Positions 23,178 through 34,945 of a DNA stretch of 64,000 nucleotides are shown here, piece after piece. The translations under genes and the position numbers were made by a program. Position 1 is the stretch's first letter. Each line of letters starts with the position of its first letter. Origin of the DNA: Punctularia strigosozonata HHB-11173 SS5 (taxonomy: Eukaryota > Basidiomycota > Agaricomycetes > Corticiales > Punctulariaceae); contig NW_006767436.1 of assembly GCF_000264995.1 (NCBI RefSeq), positions 1,762,800 to 1,826,799 of the forward strand. The letters run 5' to 3'. The notes under the pieces are model-generated. The model was not told the DNA's origin. It searched no databases and saw only the letters and a program-made list of their open reading frames with translations.

Positions 23178-26100
23178 TTAAGAATGAGGCAAACTTCCAA
23201 AGTCCTGTTCCATCGTCGACAGAAATTGCGACCATTCGCCCTCCGCAAAGCCCACGTTCGCGCCCCAGACCATGCCCATGCCGGGGCCCAACTCGGGCGC
23301 GGGGACGCCCTGCCCATCGAACGTCATGTTGTGGCGCAAGCTCTGGCCGTACGCCTGGCCGTTCATGCCGCCGTAGTCCTGGGGCTGAGGCGCAGCGTAG
23401 GCCGCCTGTTGAGCCATATTGCCCATCGACTGAGAAGCCATCACGTGCGGCTCGTATCCACCGCCACCCATCGACGGCATCGACGCCGAGGCTTGCATGC
23501 CCATATGCTGCGGCGGGGGTGCGGCGTGATGATACGTGAAGGCGGACGAGGGCCCCGCGCCCGACGAATGTGGATGCGATGGCACGGGTGTGGCGCCGGC
23601 CATTGGGGGCGACGAATACGGATGCTGAGGCTGAGACGGCGTCGGGGGTGACATCTGGTGCTGGTAGTGGTGTGGCTGTTGGGAAGAACCGGCGAGGGGA
23701 GGCGAGTGACGCCGGGCATGCTTGGCGCTGCGTGGGCTCCGTTGCTCGGGACGCCGAGGCGTCGGTGTATTTGACGGTCTCCGCGACGTATGCGGCGGCG
23801 TCGGGCCCGAAGACGGAATAGAAGACGAAACAGAAGTATGCGACGCAGGAAGCGAGATCGAGCCTCTGCCGGCAGGGGAGATGGTGGAAGAGGACGTCGA
23901 CGGCGAGCCCGATCCTCCGCTCGGTGAGGTAGCCGACTGTCGGAGATGCTTGGCCGAATCGTGGTACGGGAAAGCGAGCTTCTTGACCACAGACAACACC
24001 TGCGACTTTTTGTGGTTACGTTCTTGCGGAGACAAGGAGCGAAACTCGTCCGAGTACAAGGGTGAGAGCGCTTGCAATATCCTTAAGGACTTGTCCGCGA
24101 CCGACATGGTCTGAGATTGTATGAGCGTGTCCACGATTCGCTTGATGTTCGAACGAAGGAGTCCGGCCTGAGGTCCATCGGGGTTCGAGATGAGCTGGAA
24201 GGAAAAGAACATTCCCGCCGAAAAAAGATGGAACGGGGCTGAAATGACACCTCAGTATGCGCAGTAATCGACTCCAGCCGGCAGAAAGACGCCTCACCCC
24301 AGTTAAGATGCCCTGGTACCGCCAGCTCCGAGTTGGCGAGGAAGTCGGGGCGGGCTTGGACGACCATGCTGACGAGCTCGTCCGCCGCCTGTATGGCGAT
24401 ATCCAGGCTCTGCGCTGCCTCGCGCCTCTCCTCCCCTCCGTGGTCATCCGGGTTCGGACTCGCGAGCAAGACGGCCTTGGCTGCGTACTGTCGGTGGAGC
24501 GTGAAGCGAATGTGAAGGTAGGCGACGCGGATGATAACGCTCTGCACGCCCAGCCTGCGGTGACTGGTGTCTAGCGAGGCCAGTGAACGGGCGACGCTGA
24601 GCGAGTCGAGGAGGAGTTCGGGCGGAAGCGAGTCGTGCCAGTCGAGCAGCTTGTGGTCGTTGGCCATCACTCTGTCGTGCGAGACCGGGCGGAGCGAAAC
24701 GGCGTCGTCCATGATGTCGCCTAGGATATACGCCAGTCGGATGATGGCAAGGTTAGGGAGGTATAGCCTGCCCGTCGGATCGATGGCAGGATTGCAGTAA
24801 GACGGCAGGTCGGTGTCAAAGTGATGTTTCGCGATGCCTATAGGCCTGCCGAACATAAAGGCTTGCCACCTGGACAGGGGTTATTTTTCTTTACTGGATA
24901 ATCCCGGAGGCAACGATGACGCACCTTTCGAGAAGCAGGATATGCCACCAGGCCCATCGTCGGCGTTCCGCGAAATCTACGGGAAGGCGGCGGTCCGGAT
25001 TACGGTGGAGGCCCATGGCGGTAGCAATGGTGAGCAGCTCGCCGCGGATCTGCCATACCTCCTCGCCCTTGCTCTTGGAAAGGTAGAGGTAGTGGGAGCG
25101 GACGAGCAGGAGCTCGACGAGTTCAATGGTGTATTTTTGATTCGCGGAGCGGTGCCTATCAAGGGCCTGGCGCATGACATCGTAATATTCCGAGCCGTGG
25201 TCCTCCTCGACGCTGGTCGCGTACCGGGCATACTCGTGGCCCTTCGGAAGATAATACGTGGCGATGGCGAGGATGACGCAGACGGTCGCGAGCGTGATTC
25301 GGTCGCTGGACTGACCACCCTTGAAAGCGGCCCACGCCGTCAAGAATGCGGGCTGGGAGAGGGGGAGGGGCAAGTCAGACGCCGCGGGGTTGTTTTGTTT
25401 GTGTGTCACTCGCCTGGTTGACGTGACGGTATATCCAGTTGCAATAATTGAAATAGTACGAAATCAGCTTGTCGATGACCGATGCGGGTGGCAGGAGGGC
25501 GATCAGATCCCGATCGTAGTCGGACTGTGGTACCTCGGGCTCTTCGCTCGAGCGTTCGGAGCTGGTCGCGCTTTCTCGCGACTCCGCCTGGGCAGATGCG
25601 GTGGGTGAGACGCGACGAGTAACAAGGCAAAAAAACACGGACCGAGGCGAGATGGGTGGCGACGGAGGTGCTGCCCGCGTACAGACCGCCTGGCTGGCGG
25701 TGCAGCGTGCCCGGGGCCTTGTCCTGGAGGACGGCGGGGGCATCCGGAGGCTCGGATTTGGCGACTCGGTCGGTTTGGTCCGCGGGGGAGGAGATCAAAG
25801 ATAGCTCGTGATCCGGCTGTGGGGAACTGGGCTGGCGGCCAGTGAGAACATACTGCTCGAGCAGCGCGAGCGACCGTCTGACGCGGGCAAACTCCGTCAC
25901 AGGATCTACGCGGACCCGTCTGGGAGGCAATCAAGTGAGACAGCGGCCGAATCCGTGTCCTGTGTCCGCACGCACTGAGGGTTGCTCCGCCCCGCCTCGC
26001 TCTGGTCCGGCGCAGAGCCGTCCTGATAGCACATCGACGACGTCCCTGCGGGCGTTCCACCGCGCATATCAGACCCCGGCGTTCATACCGAGCACGAACA

Positions 26101-26349
26101 CGTACCTCGCAGGACGCATGACGAGCACGGCCGGTTCCGGTCGCACTTGAGCTTGCTCGCCCGGCATGGTTCGCAGTTGATCGGCTTGCGGGCGCGTTTG
26201 GCGGGCGGGCGACTGGAGCCCTCGCCGCTGCCGGCGTCGGTGTCGGAGCGCTGGGACGCGGTGCGCACGGTGCCCGCTATGGTAGCGGCGCGGGCGTGCC
26301 TCTGCCTGGAGTGGTTATCCGGCGCGGCGGACGCAGCTTCGGGGGACAT
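23178..26349 (-). CDS. Zn(II)2Cys6 transcription factor with fungal-specific regulatory domain
   Basis: Exons on the minus strand: 26349-26106, 26045-25976, 25919-25643, 25587-25414, 25352-24925, 24869-24298, 24238-23178; 941 residues. The binuclear cluster lies near residues 66-94 with spacing C-x2-C-x6-C-x5-C-x2-C-x8-C. Its last Cys is supplied by exon 2, which confirms that junction. A helix (DPVTEFARVRRSLALLEQY) follows, then the fungal-specific transcription-factor domain (about residues 270-650), with ISYYFNYCNWIYRHVNQ, WQIRGELLTIATAMGLHRNP and WQAFMFGRPIGI. The C-terminal 300 residues are Ser/Pro/His/Gln/Met/Gly-rich, probably an activation region. Intron 25353-25413 seems to have a GC donor (CAG|GCGAGT), since no GT site restores the frame within the conserved motif. 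The start at 26349 is the only in-frame ATG before the cluster with a sensible length. Target genes unknown; nuclear by family. Confidence 0.92.
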
Positions 26350-26831
26350 GAGGAGATCACCGCGGTTGGGCCAAGTCCGAGGATCCTCGGAGATCGTGGG
26401 GCGCGGTGCAGGAGCGGCCGAGGACTCTTGCAGGGCGCGCAGGGACCGTAGTGCAGCGGCTCGCCGTGCGGAATCAGCTAAAGTATCGCGGCGCACGTCG
26501 TGGTCGTACGCAGGGCCCGCCAGAAATTGAACCACCACGGACAGTCCGTCCCGCCACGTTAACGTAAAACGCCTACGCCGCGTCCCTGGCCAGATCTTTC
26601 CGGGGCACCCGACGACAGCGAAACACCGCAACCGCCCTGCGTCGTACACACGTTGCGACGCTCCTTCGAAGCGCTCGCCACTGATTTTTTATTTATTTGA
26701 CCGACACGGACACATACGTACGTGCGTGCGTGCGTACGGCAGACGCGACTATGGTAAGTACAGTAGGTATATAGTACGGTGCACGAGGCCGCCACCCCCT
26801 GCGCCCCGGATCCGCCAATCGGGCCCGATCA
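26350..26831. promoter_or_regulatory. Promoter interval of the Zn2Cys6 factor gene
   Basis: 482 bases between the factor's ATG and the 3' end of the next minus-strand gene. It contains the tetranucleotide repeat listed separately. No TATA box is evident. Confidence 0.5.
26714..26739. repeat. ACGT/GCGT tetranucleotide microsatellite
   Basis: A run of alternating ACGT and GCGT units between the factor gene and the alcohol dehydrogenase gene, rich in CpG and self-complementary in part. Likely length-polymorphic. Confidence 0.7.
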
Positions 26832-28018
26832 TCAGGGAACGAGCGCTGTGGGCAGGGGCAGCAACCCCGGTCAGCGTCCGATTCGCCGTCACGGTCGATC
26901 GCCTCACCCACTCGGCTCTTCAGCAGGCCGTCGTGCAGGGCCTCCATCACGCTCACGCAGTCTTCCAGCGGCCTCTCCTCCACCTCTGGCCGGATCTTGC
27001 CTGCCGCTATCGCCTCCAGCAGCTCGCTCAGCTCCGGCTTGGTGCCCCAGTAGCTCGCGCCCATCCGCAGGTCCTTCGTGATCGCGAGCAGCACCGGGAA
27101 CTCGAGCCTGCTCGCGCCGAGGCCGACGAGATGCGCCAGCCCGCCCGGCCTGACCGCCATCATCGCCAGCTGAAAGCTCGCCTGCACACCTACAAAATCG
27201 ACGGCTACATCGACCGCGAGCGCGTGCTCGTCCAAGTACTCGAGGACGCTGTCCGACGGCACCGCGTCGTCCGCACCCACCTTGAGCGCGAGCGCGAGGC
27301 TGGCTTCGCGCAGATCGGACGCGATGACGCGCCCCGCGCCGAGGCACCGCTTCGCGATCTGCACCGCGTTCAACCCCAGCCCGCCGCAGCCGACGACGAG
27401 CACCGTCTGCCCCGGTCGGACGCCCGCGCACGTCTTGAGCGCGTGCCAGGGCGTGAGCACCGCGTCCGTCGCCACCGACGCGACCGCGGGCGGGATCACC
27501 TTGGTGTCGTTGCCCGGCACGGCGACGAGGGCTCCTTCGTGGGTCACGAGCCACGGCGCCCACGCGCCGTCCGCGCCGAGCCCTATCGAGCGAAAAGTCT
27601 AGCGGCCCCCGTTTCAGCTGCCAGTGGACGATGGCCGTCACTTGAAAGGGAAAGCACGGGCCTTGCACATGTTATGCTGTCCTTGGGCGCACACGGCGCA
27701 CTCGGGTCTACAGCAGGGATTGCAGCCGAGGATCGCGACGTAGTCGCCTTCCTTCCACCCGCCGCGCACGCCTTGGCCGAGGGCGTGCACCAGGCCGGCG
27801 CACTCGTGGCCGAGGGTGTGCTTCTCCCTCGCCGGCCACGTCTTCCCGACGTCGCCATAGATCGTGACGTCCGAATGGCAGACGCCTGCCGCGAGCACCT
27901 TGATCAACACCTGGCCCTCACCTGGAGCAGGTATCGGCACCTCCTCGGGCACCACGGCGGCTGCACCGGGATGGTAACGATACGCGACCATCGTGCCCTG
28001 CGCGGTGGCGACGGACAT
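26832..28018 (-). CDS. Zinc-dependent medium-chain alcohol dehydrogenase
   Basis: Oxidises or reduces an alcohol/aldehyde pair with NAD(P); substrate not deducible. Exons on the minus strand: 28018-27658, 27582-26908, 26845-26832; 349 residues, the usual family length. Visible residues: catalytic-zinc Cys in GVCHSD, His-Glu in LGHECAG, the structural-zinc Cys set in CCRPECAVC and NMC, and the Rossmann loop VVGCGGLGLNAVQIAK followed by VIASDL. The Asp after the second beta strand favours NAD+. The last exon is only 14 nt and encodes the end of SRVALVP, a common ADH terminus. The first intron is the least certain junction: the only phase-compatible choice (27583-27657, 75 bases) yields KARLGADGAWAPWL. 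The start at 28018 is the first in-frame ATG. Codon use is strongly GC-ending, so long antisense frames overlap it. Confidence 0.9.
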
Positions 28019-28243
28019 GGCGGTGGAGGACGGGCTTCGTAAAAGGGGGGCTCGGACGGAACGCCTGGTTTATCTCTCATATTGCCTCGTACTGCACTGG
28101 TACTATCATATGCCCCGTGCATCTCATGGGCAGAAGCGCGCGACAGGCTTCGGTGCAAGAGTCTGCTTCCATCTACGGTAGCGACACGTCGTTGCGACTG
28201 ACAGCCGTGGCAGCCGGGCTTCGATTATAGACGCAGATGGGCT

Positions 28244-30130
28244 CTAGCTGCACGTCATCCCCGCGACGGCGGGCGCGGTCGAGTCCGGAAAGTACCAGAA
28301 CGAGATGGCGATGACGACGTACACGGCTGCGTCGGGAACAGAGTTCAGGCTCAGCCCTGGCAAGGAAGCGCAGCACGCACCGACGAGGACCACGCCGCTC
28401 ATCCAGTGCGACTTGCCGTCCTCGATGGAGAACTTGACCAGGAGGACGGACAGGAATAGACACTGCGCGGGAACGAGAACGGGCGGCGGCGGGTCAGCGG
28501 GCACCGCGACAGGCGGAGAGAAGCGTACGATGGTCTCGACCGGGTCGAAGACGAGCGTGAGCGGCCTTCCCATCGCCCACGCGACGAGCACGAGCAGCGG
28601 CACGACGAACAGCGCGATCTGGATGCAGCTTCCCACGGCGACGCTCAGCGCCAGGTCGAACTTGCCCTTGGTCGCCACCACCACCGCCGTGGCGTGCTCC
28701 GCTGAGAGGGACGGCCCGTCAGCGGTCCAGATCGCGTAAGGACAAGGACAAGACGACTTGCCCGCGTTGGAGATGATCGGGAGCACGATGAGCGTGATCC
28801 ACTCTTTGGAGACGGACGAGTCCGAGGCCAGGCCGTTGACGGAGTCGACCAGGCACTCGGCCGTGAAGTACGCCAGCACGGTCGACGCGACGAGCACGCC
28901 GATGGCCGTGGCGATGTTCACTTTCGGGGCGTCCTGTTCCGGCGACACCGAGAAAGGCGTCGTGAGCGGAGACGACGCGGTGACCGGAGGGGGCAGCTCG
29001 GCCGCTGTAGTTACCACGAACGAACCGGACGTCGTGCTCAGCGACGAGCGGGCGGAGTAGCCCTGCGTCTGGACGGTGTCTTTGTACAGGTTCGGATGAG
29101 AGTAAAACTGGAAGAACAGCTGTTCATGCATATGTCGGTCAGCGTTGTTCAAGCCGCTTATGACGATCCATCGCGCACATAAGCAACGTATCTGAGGAAA
29201 GTTGAGACAGGTGGGCACCGACCGAGTGGTGGGACACGTACATGAGCATGAGCACAACGGCGCTTCCACGGCTGAGTTGTAGCATAACAGGGCCTTCTTC
29301 CTCCTCGCCAATCCGCTCGCCCAGGAATTCGTGAAACGCAGCGGGCACGATAAGCGCAATCACGGCCACGGTCATCAGCGACGAATTGAGCTGTGCGGCC
29401 ATTGGCTGGAACTCTTGCTGATGGAACCGGTAGCCGCCCACTGCAGAATATGAGAACGCTCAGCGTGAGTGGAATGCACCGAAGGATCAAACGCGCCTAG
29501 GAACGCCATCCCAAGAACGAGCAAGAGGTTGCTGAGCAGCCCTCCGAGCAGCGAGCTCTGAACAAGCTGGAGATCACACTGTAACGACGGTCAGGGGTGC
29601 GAGGTGTCTGCTCGGCACGGGCATCGTACCCTCTTCAGCGCCAGTCCGGCAATAAGGAGCTCGACGACATTCCCCAAAGATGCATTCAGCAGGCCGCCGA
29701 TGGTCTGCGTGGTGCGAAGCGCGAATTGTTCCGTGCCAAACCCGAGCAACGCGGCGAGAGGCACGAGTCCCAGGGCGGAGAACACGAATGTGAGCGTGTC
29801 GCCCTGGTGCGTATAGTGCAGCGCCCAGGCAGCAGGTATGCACAGCAACAGCACGTTCAACGGGGTGTACGTCAGGGTCGCTCTCATCGAGGACTTGAAC
29901 GTCGGTTGCATCGCATGGCTTGGCTCATGCTCGATGCTGTGATCGTCGACTGCCTGAGCAGTTGGGACATCCTTGGGACCGATCCGCAGTCTCAATGGGT
30001 TCGCCAATCCCGTCCATCTCGTGCCGCTACTGGGAGGCTCTTCGTCTTCGTCTGCGGGCACGCCTGGGGAGATTGGACTGGTTGCATCTGCGGTGCGGGA
30101 CGGCGTGTCGCTAACAGGAGGTTTGACCAT
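28244..30130 (-). CDS. Ca2+/H+ exchanger, CAX family (Vcx1-like)
   Basis: Moves cytosolic Ca2+ into the vacuole in exchange for protons. Exons on the minus strand: 30130-29630, 29578-29497, 29440-29242, 29191-29179 (13 nt), 29119-28762, 28701-28529, 28462-28381, 28326-28244; 496 residues. The N-terminal 75 residues are soluble and Pro/Asp-rich; about eleven hydrophobic spans follow. The two ion-selectivity repeats are visible: LLNASLGNVVELLIAG (about 150) and SNAAEHATAVVVATKGKFDL (about 384). A polar loop of about 60 residues separates the halves. The 13-nt exon restores LIYVAYLFFQ, the expected helix. Introns 28702-28761 and 29441-29496 appear to use GC donors: the first is required by the NAAEHA motif, the second gives FLVGGYRFHQQEFQ, the family sequence. 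Divergent from the RGG gene. Confidence 0.93.
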
Positions 30131-30725
30131 AAGCAGAGGTGACGAGATATGTCGATGCGGGGCCTCACAACGGGTTGCAGACTATGTATGTTATATAGCG
30201 CTCGGCGCCAAGGATGCTTGGTGCCAAGAATCCGCCAGGCGATGCAGCGGAGGCGGCACAAGCTACTTATCGTAGCTCTGGGTCTCGTCACCGAGTCGTA
30301 TTGTAGAGCATATGGCGGCATCCCAGCAGCATGCATTAGTCTAGATCCATACAAGCGCGACTTGGCATCTTCATGTGTTCGAGGAGGCAGGGTTATGCAC
30401 CAGCCTCTGCATTTGCCGTCGTTGTCTGCCCTCGGAGTGTGGATTGACTGGCTCGAGCGACTCCAGGACAGCAGTCTGGTGGAGGTGACATATATGTAAT
30501 TGTGTTGCAGACGATTGGAAGATCTGAGCAACAGTTAGTCGCGTGGCATTGCATACGCCCCCGTGCTCTCCTGGTGGAACCTGCCTGTTTCGGACCGACC
30601 ACTTTTCTTTCGCGGCTCTTACCACGACAACAAACGCCGACACGTTCGCCCGACAAAAGTACTTGTACAATCATCCCAAACGCATATAATCGGTCTATGT
30701 CGACGGTAGCCCGCGGTTTGCAACG
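30131..30725. promoter_or_regulatory. Divergent promoter interval between exchanger and RGG genes
   Basis: 595 bases between outward-facing ATGs. An AGCCTC hexamer (30402-30407) resembles the calcium-response element reported for fission yeast Prz1, but six bases occur often by chance. No other element stands out. Confidence 0.45.
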
Positions 30726-33700
30726 ATGAACAAGAACCCGTTCATCCCCACCCCGTCCTACTCTCCGCCGCAACCACCCCTCCCGCCGGGCCCGCCTCCC
30801 CACTCCGGCCAGCCAGACTACTCGGGGTACTGGGCAGCTGCAGGCTCGCAACCCCAGGCGCAGGGCGCCGGCGCGTACGGCACGCAATGGACTCCACCTC
30901 AGCCAGCAACCCCTCAGCAGTCCGCGCTGTACGCCAACTACGGCTATGGAGGACAGCAGCCCTGGCAGCAACAGCAGCAGCGACCGGCGCAACCGCAACA
31001 CTTTCCGGCCCCGCCGCCCATGGTGCAGGCTGCGCCACCTCAACCCGCATACAACCCCTATCAGCCTCAGGCCGGCGCGGGCTTCGTGCAGCCGTACGTG
31101 CCCCAGCCGGGCCCAGCACCGCAGGTGCCCATGCAGCAACAATATCAGCCGCACTTTCCTCAGCCGCCGCATCAGCCACCCCAGCCTTACCAGCCTCAAG
31201 CGCCTCAGTTGCAACAGCACCCTACCGGACCGAGACAACATCAGCAGAACCCCATGCTGCACCCGCCACCGCCGCCGCACATGTCACCTCCCGCAAAGCG
31301 ACCGCGCTTCGACGGACCCAACAATCAGCAAGGGTTCAACAACAACAGCCGCCCGCCTGCTCAGTTTCCCAACCCACCGCCACCCACTGCCCCGCAAGCC
31401 TTTGGCGCCGGTCCGGGACATGGACGTGGAGGCGGCCCCGGCGTCAATCAGATGCCGCTTGGCGGTTCAGGATCACGAGGAGGGATGGCCGGAGGCAGAG
31501 GTGGTTCGAATATGGGCCGTGGGGGAAAGTCTGGGTTCATGAACAACCGTGGAGGGCAGGCGAACCGCGGAGGCCGTGGAGGGAGTATGCACGGCAGCAT
31601 GAGCGGTGCCGGTCGAGGCGGATCTCAAGGAGCAATGGGTTTCTCCGGCAACTTGCGCGGGCACGGCTCGCGCGGTAACGCTTATGGCAACAACAACAAC
31701 CGTCGAGGTGGCGGTGGCGGCGGTTCCTTCAATGCCGGCCGTCCTGATCAGCAGCAAAGCCAAGGAGCCAACGTGAATCAATCGCAGAATGGCTCTTTCC
31801 GGGGCAGAAGCGGCCATTTCAACCAGAACCGTTCTGGCGGTCATAAACACGAGGGTGGCAAGGAGGGACATGCACCTCCGCTGGGCCCGAGCGCCAGTCT
31901 CAGCCAGATGGGAGGCGCTACTGCCAAGAAGGACGAGAATAGGCGTACTCTAACCGATTTCAAGATCGTTGGGCTGCAAATTACAGACCTTGGCTGGAGC
32001 TGGGGCGTACTCCCCAAGCAGCCCGCATCACACGTAAAGAAAGAAGAAGAAGAGTCTGAACTCCCGGAACCCTCTGGGACTACGCAGCCTCTCGATGACG
32101 TCAAAGTGAACGATGAGGGCGTTGCGGTTTCTGACACGGACACTCAGCCTGATGACTCGAATGCCACTGGTGCTGAAGGAGCCGTCAAGCGAGAGCCCAC
32201 AGAGGCGTCGCTATCGGCGGAGGTCGATCGGTCGTCCGGTACCATCACGGATCTAAAGTCCTCATTGTACGCTGGTTCGTTATACAGCCAGTCTTCCAGC
32301 GCTGCGTCTCCACCTTCTCGCATCCGGATTTATTTCCACACGCCCGTTACTGCTGACGATTCTCATCCGATTCCCCATAGCAATGCTTCCTCTTTCACTC
32401 ATGTCATCGGTGGCGGCGTGCCGCTTGGCCCCGCGGCAGATTTTGGACGGAAGGGTAAAAGAGCCAGAAGGGACAGAGATGACGATAGCGATGGGGACGC
32501 TGAGGAAGGACGCACACGGCCGCCACCTCCAGGCGAGATGGACCGAGAGAGTGTTGCGGCGAGTGCAAATGCGGACGTGGACGAGAGCAGGGCCAGCGTT
32601 GCGCCAAGCGTGACGCTGACAGAGTCCGTGGGCGAAGGTGACTGGCTCATGGGTGCCATGGGAGGAGAAGGGCACGACACGGATCGGTACTCGGATGGCG
32701 ATGCCCAGACAGTGGTTGACGACCACGGGGACGAACCATCGCAGTATGAGCGTGGCGTCGGTGATGAGCAGCCTCATCCCGAGCATGCCGCACATGTAGA
32801 CTCGAGTGAGTTTTCTGCGGTTTGGGGCACATGCATTCACCCTGGGCTTGGCACCCATGGTCCTGACGCCGTATTCTTCGTTTCTTCAAAGGTTTCGCGC
32901 CGGATAGTCAGGTGACGGATGCCGGTCTCGGCGGCCCCGCCGCGACGGGCGAGACTTCGGACTTGTCGTCGCATGGCACGAGCGTCACGCTGCCTACGGC
33001 AGGCTTAGGGGACGCTACCAAAGAATTTCTTGCGGAGCATCCTGCGGAGTCTAACCTAACCACGGTGGACGAGCATCATACGGAGCCGTTGACGGTTCAG
33101 CCTGCGACGAACGGAGCCGTCGAGGATGGAAAGGATGCCGCCTCTCTCGAGGCGGTAAATGGGACTGCACTCGTGTCTGACACCACTTCGGTTGGGTCTT
33201 CCATCTCGAATGTTGATGCTCTCGAAGGGACAGTGAACGTTGAACAAGGGACAGGGACCGTCGGGAATGCTTCCTCGATTGCCACCGTTCCTGAGGCTGT
33301 TGGCACGGAGGGCAATGTTCCTACTAACAGTGACGAGAGCAGCGAAGCAGCCGCTACAACTCACATGCATGACGCGGCTATCCCAGACGTTGAAGGCAAT
33401 CATCCAAGTACCGCATCTGAAGATGGGGTGGCTGAGCTCGTCAACGCTTTGGAATCTGGAGCTACCGACAATGGACAGGAGGGCCACGACGATGTCCCTC
33501 ATGACGACAGTCTGGGCCTCGAGACGTCCATTAGCACGACAGTAGAATCTGACACTCAGCCGACGCAGACCTCTCCAACCCTTACCAGCTCAAAATTGAA
33601 GGATCCGAAGGCTGCGCACGTACCTTCGGCAAATCGTCTATCGATATCTTACGCTGCGGGTAGCAGGCGGCTTGTCATTGATGCTCAGGTGGTGGAGACG

Positions 33701-34626
33701 CTTAAGGTCTACAGGGCCGAGGGTCGCATAGAAGTGGCCTTGATCATCGACCGTGAAGGCGAAGGCTTCCGTGGTATCCAGGTAGATCGCGATCCTGGTC
33801 GTTTATGCACTTCGCACTAACACTATTGCAGATTGAGGGCCTGTCCGACATCACCAAAGCTTATTCGCCGTTGAACATACTTGCTGACACGTCGGATGCT
33901 GACGATACCCTTCCGCCGTTGGGCAAGGCAGAGACGCCGATGCATACCGTTCTGATCGTGTACCTCGATACGGAGAAGCCTCTGTCCGAACCCAAGTGGG
34001 TGAAGTCCGGTGATGTACAAGAATGGCTCAAGAGCATGTTCGGGCGCATGTTCTGGGTTGCCGGTGACGCAGCTGACGGCTGGGAAAAACGGATCCAAGT
34101 CGTCGACCCTGATCCCGTGAGTTACCGGACATGTAATCTATGATATGTCCTGTGCTTATCATCTATCTAATTCCAGGCACCAACCATCTGGACCGTTCTG
34201 GAAGGCTGGGCGACCAACTCGCCTGTCGGTACGCAGACGGAGCGTCAGCGCTTCCTTCGCACCCACATGACGGAGACAGACAACATCTTGGAGATTCTAC
34301 TGCGCCTTGTGCGAGGCGAACGCGCGACGGCGTTCGCCGGTTCGAGCTCTACGATCTCTGCCCCCAGCGTGTCCGGTCCGTTGCTCTCCGCCCTGTCTCC
34401 CGGTTCCGCCCACGGTGCGCAACAGACTCACGTTTCGCTGGCCGTGCTCGCTATGTTCCGCATGTCCGTCGAGTACGCGAAGAAAGCGATGGGCGACAAG
34501 GGCAAAACCGAGGTCGAGGAGCGAATGGGCGAGATCATCCGTTGCCTTCCCTCGCATCTTCTCTACAAGAGCCTGGACGGTATTTTCAAAGAATGGAAAG
34601 CGGAGAAGAAGGGGGGTGGCCGATGA
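30726..34626 (+). CDS. Large prion-like, RGG-rich putative RNA-binding protein
   Basis: I recognise composition but not a named family. Exons: 30726-32805, 32892-33781, 33832-34116, 34177-34626; 1,234 residues, all GT-AG and in frame. Residues about 1-240 are Pro/Gln/Tyr-rich with prion-like character. About 240-385 is Gly/Arg/Asn-rich with repeated RGG/GRGG units. At about 410 a conserved-looking core begins (TLTDFKIVGLQITDLGWSWG), followed by acidic, Ser/Thr-rich disordered regions with Lys-Arg patches (about 450-1000). The C-terminal 230 residues are ordered and helical (IEGLSDITKAYSPLNIL, APTIWTVLEGWATNSPVG, LEILLRLVRGER, RCLPSHLLYKSLDGIFKEW). Expected to bind RNA and form condensates; this is inference from composition. 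Nuclear or cytoplasmic location cannot be decided. Confidence 0.88.
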
Positions 34627-34945
34627 ATAATGGCTATGAACTACATCATTGTACATTTTCTCTTACAATTCTTTCTCGGCATCAGCAACGTTGTCGTTTA
34701 TACTAGGCTTCCTCTTTATATGCGATCAAGTGTTTCCATCTATGATGTCTATGTTTTGCGAATGATGTGGGATATGCAGATAAACAAGCAATACTAGCCG
34801 ACCGGGGCCGGTAGACTTGGTTTTTGGTACGAGTAAGGAGATAAGATGAGATAGGATTCAACCCCAAATCTCCATATATCAATCAGGAAGTAGGTGAAGT
34901 AGGCATTCGTTATCAAGAATAATCGTTTCGAATCGTGAACCTCGC
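34627..34945. other. Convergent 3' intergenic interval
   Basis: 319 bases between two genes whose 3' ends face each other. Relatively AT-rich; nothing beyond the expected 3' untranslated sequence is seen. Confidence 0.6.

Noticed and set aside
26726-28042. 438-codon plus-strand open frame across the alcohol dehydrogenase
   Set aside because: It is antisense to a complete zinc ADH with all motifs; GC-ending codons create long antisense frames. Its translation has no domain pattern.
29441-29496. Alternative GT-AG splice for the exchanger (donor GTGCAT, acceptor after HQ)
   Set aside because: It removes the VGGYRFH segment that CAX proteins keep; the GC-AG model fits the family better, though it remains the weakest of the five GC donors.
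30402-30407. AGCCTC calcium-response-like hexamer before the exchanger gene
   Set aside because: A six-base motif is expected about once per 2 kb per strand by chance; single copy only.
30887-31678. 263-codon plus-strand frame and a 295-codon minus-strand frame (30393-31280) in the RGG gene
   Set aside because: Both are out-of-frame shadows of a Pro/Gln/Gly-rich low-complexity coding region.
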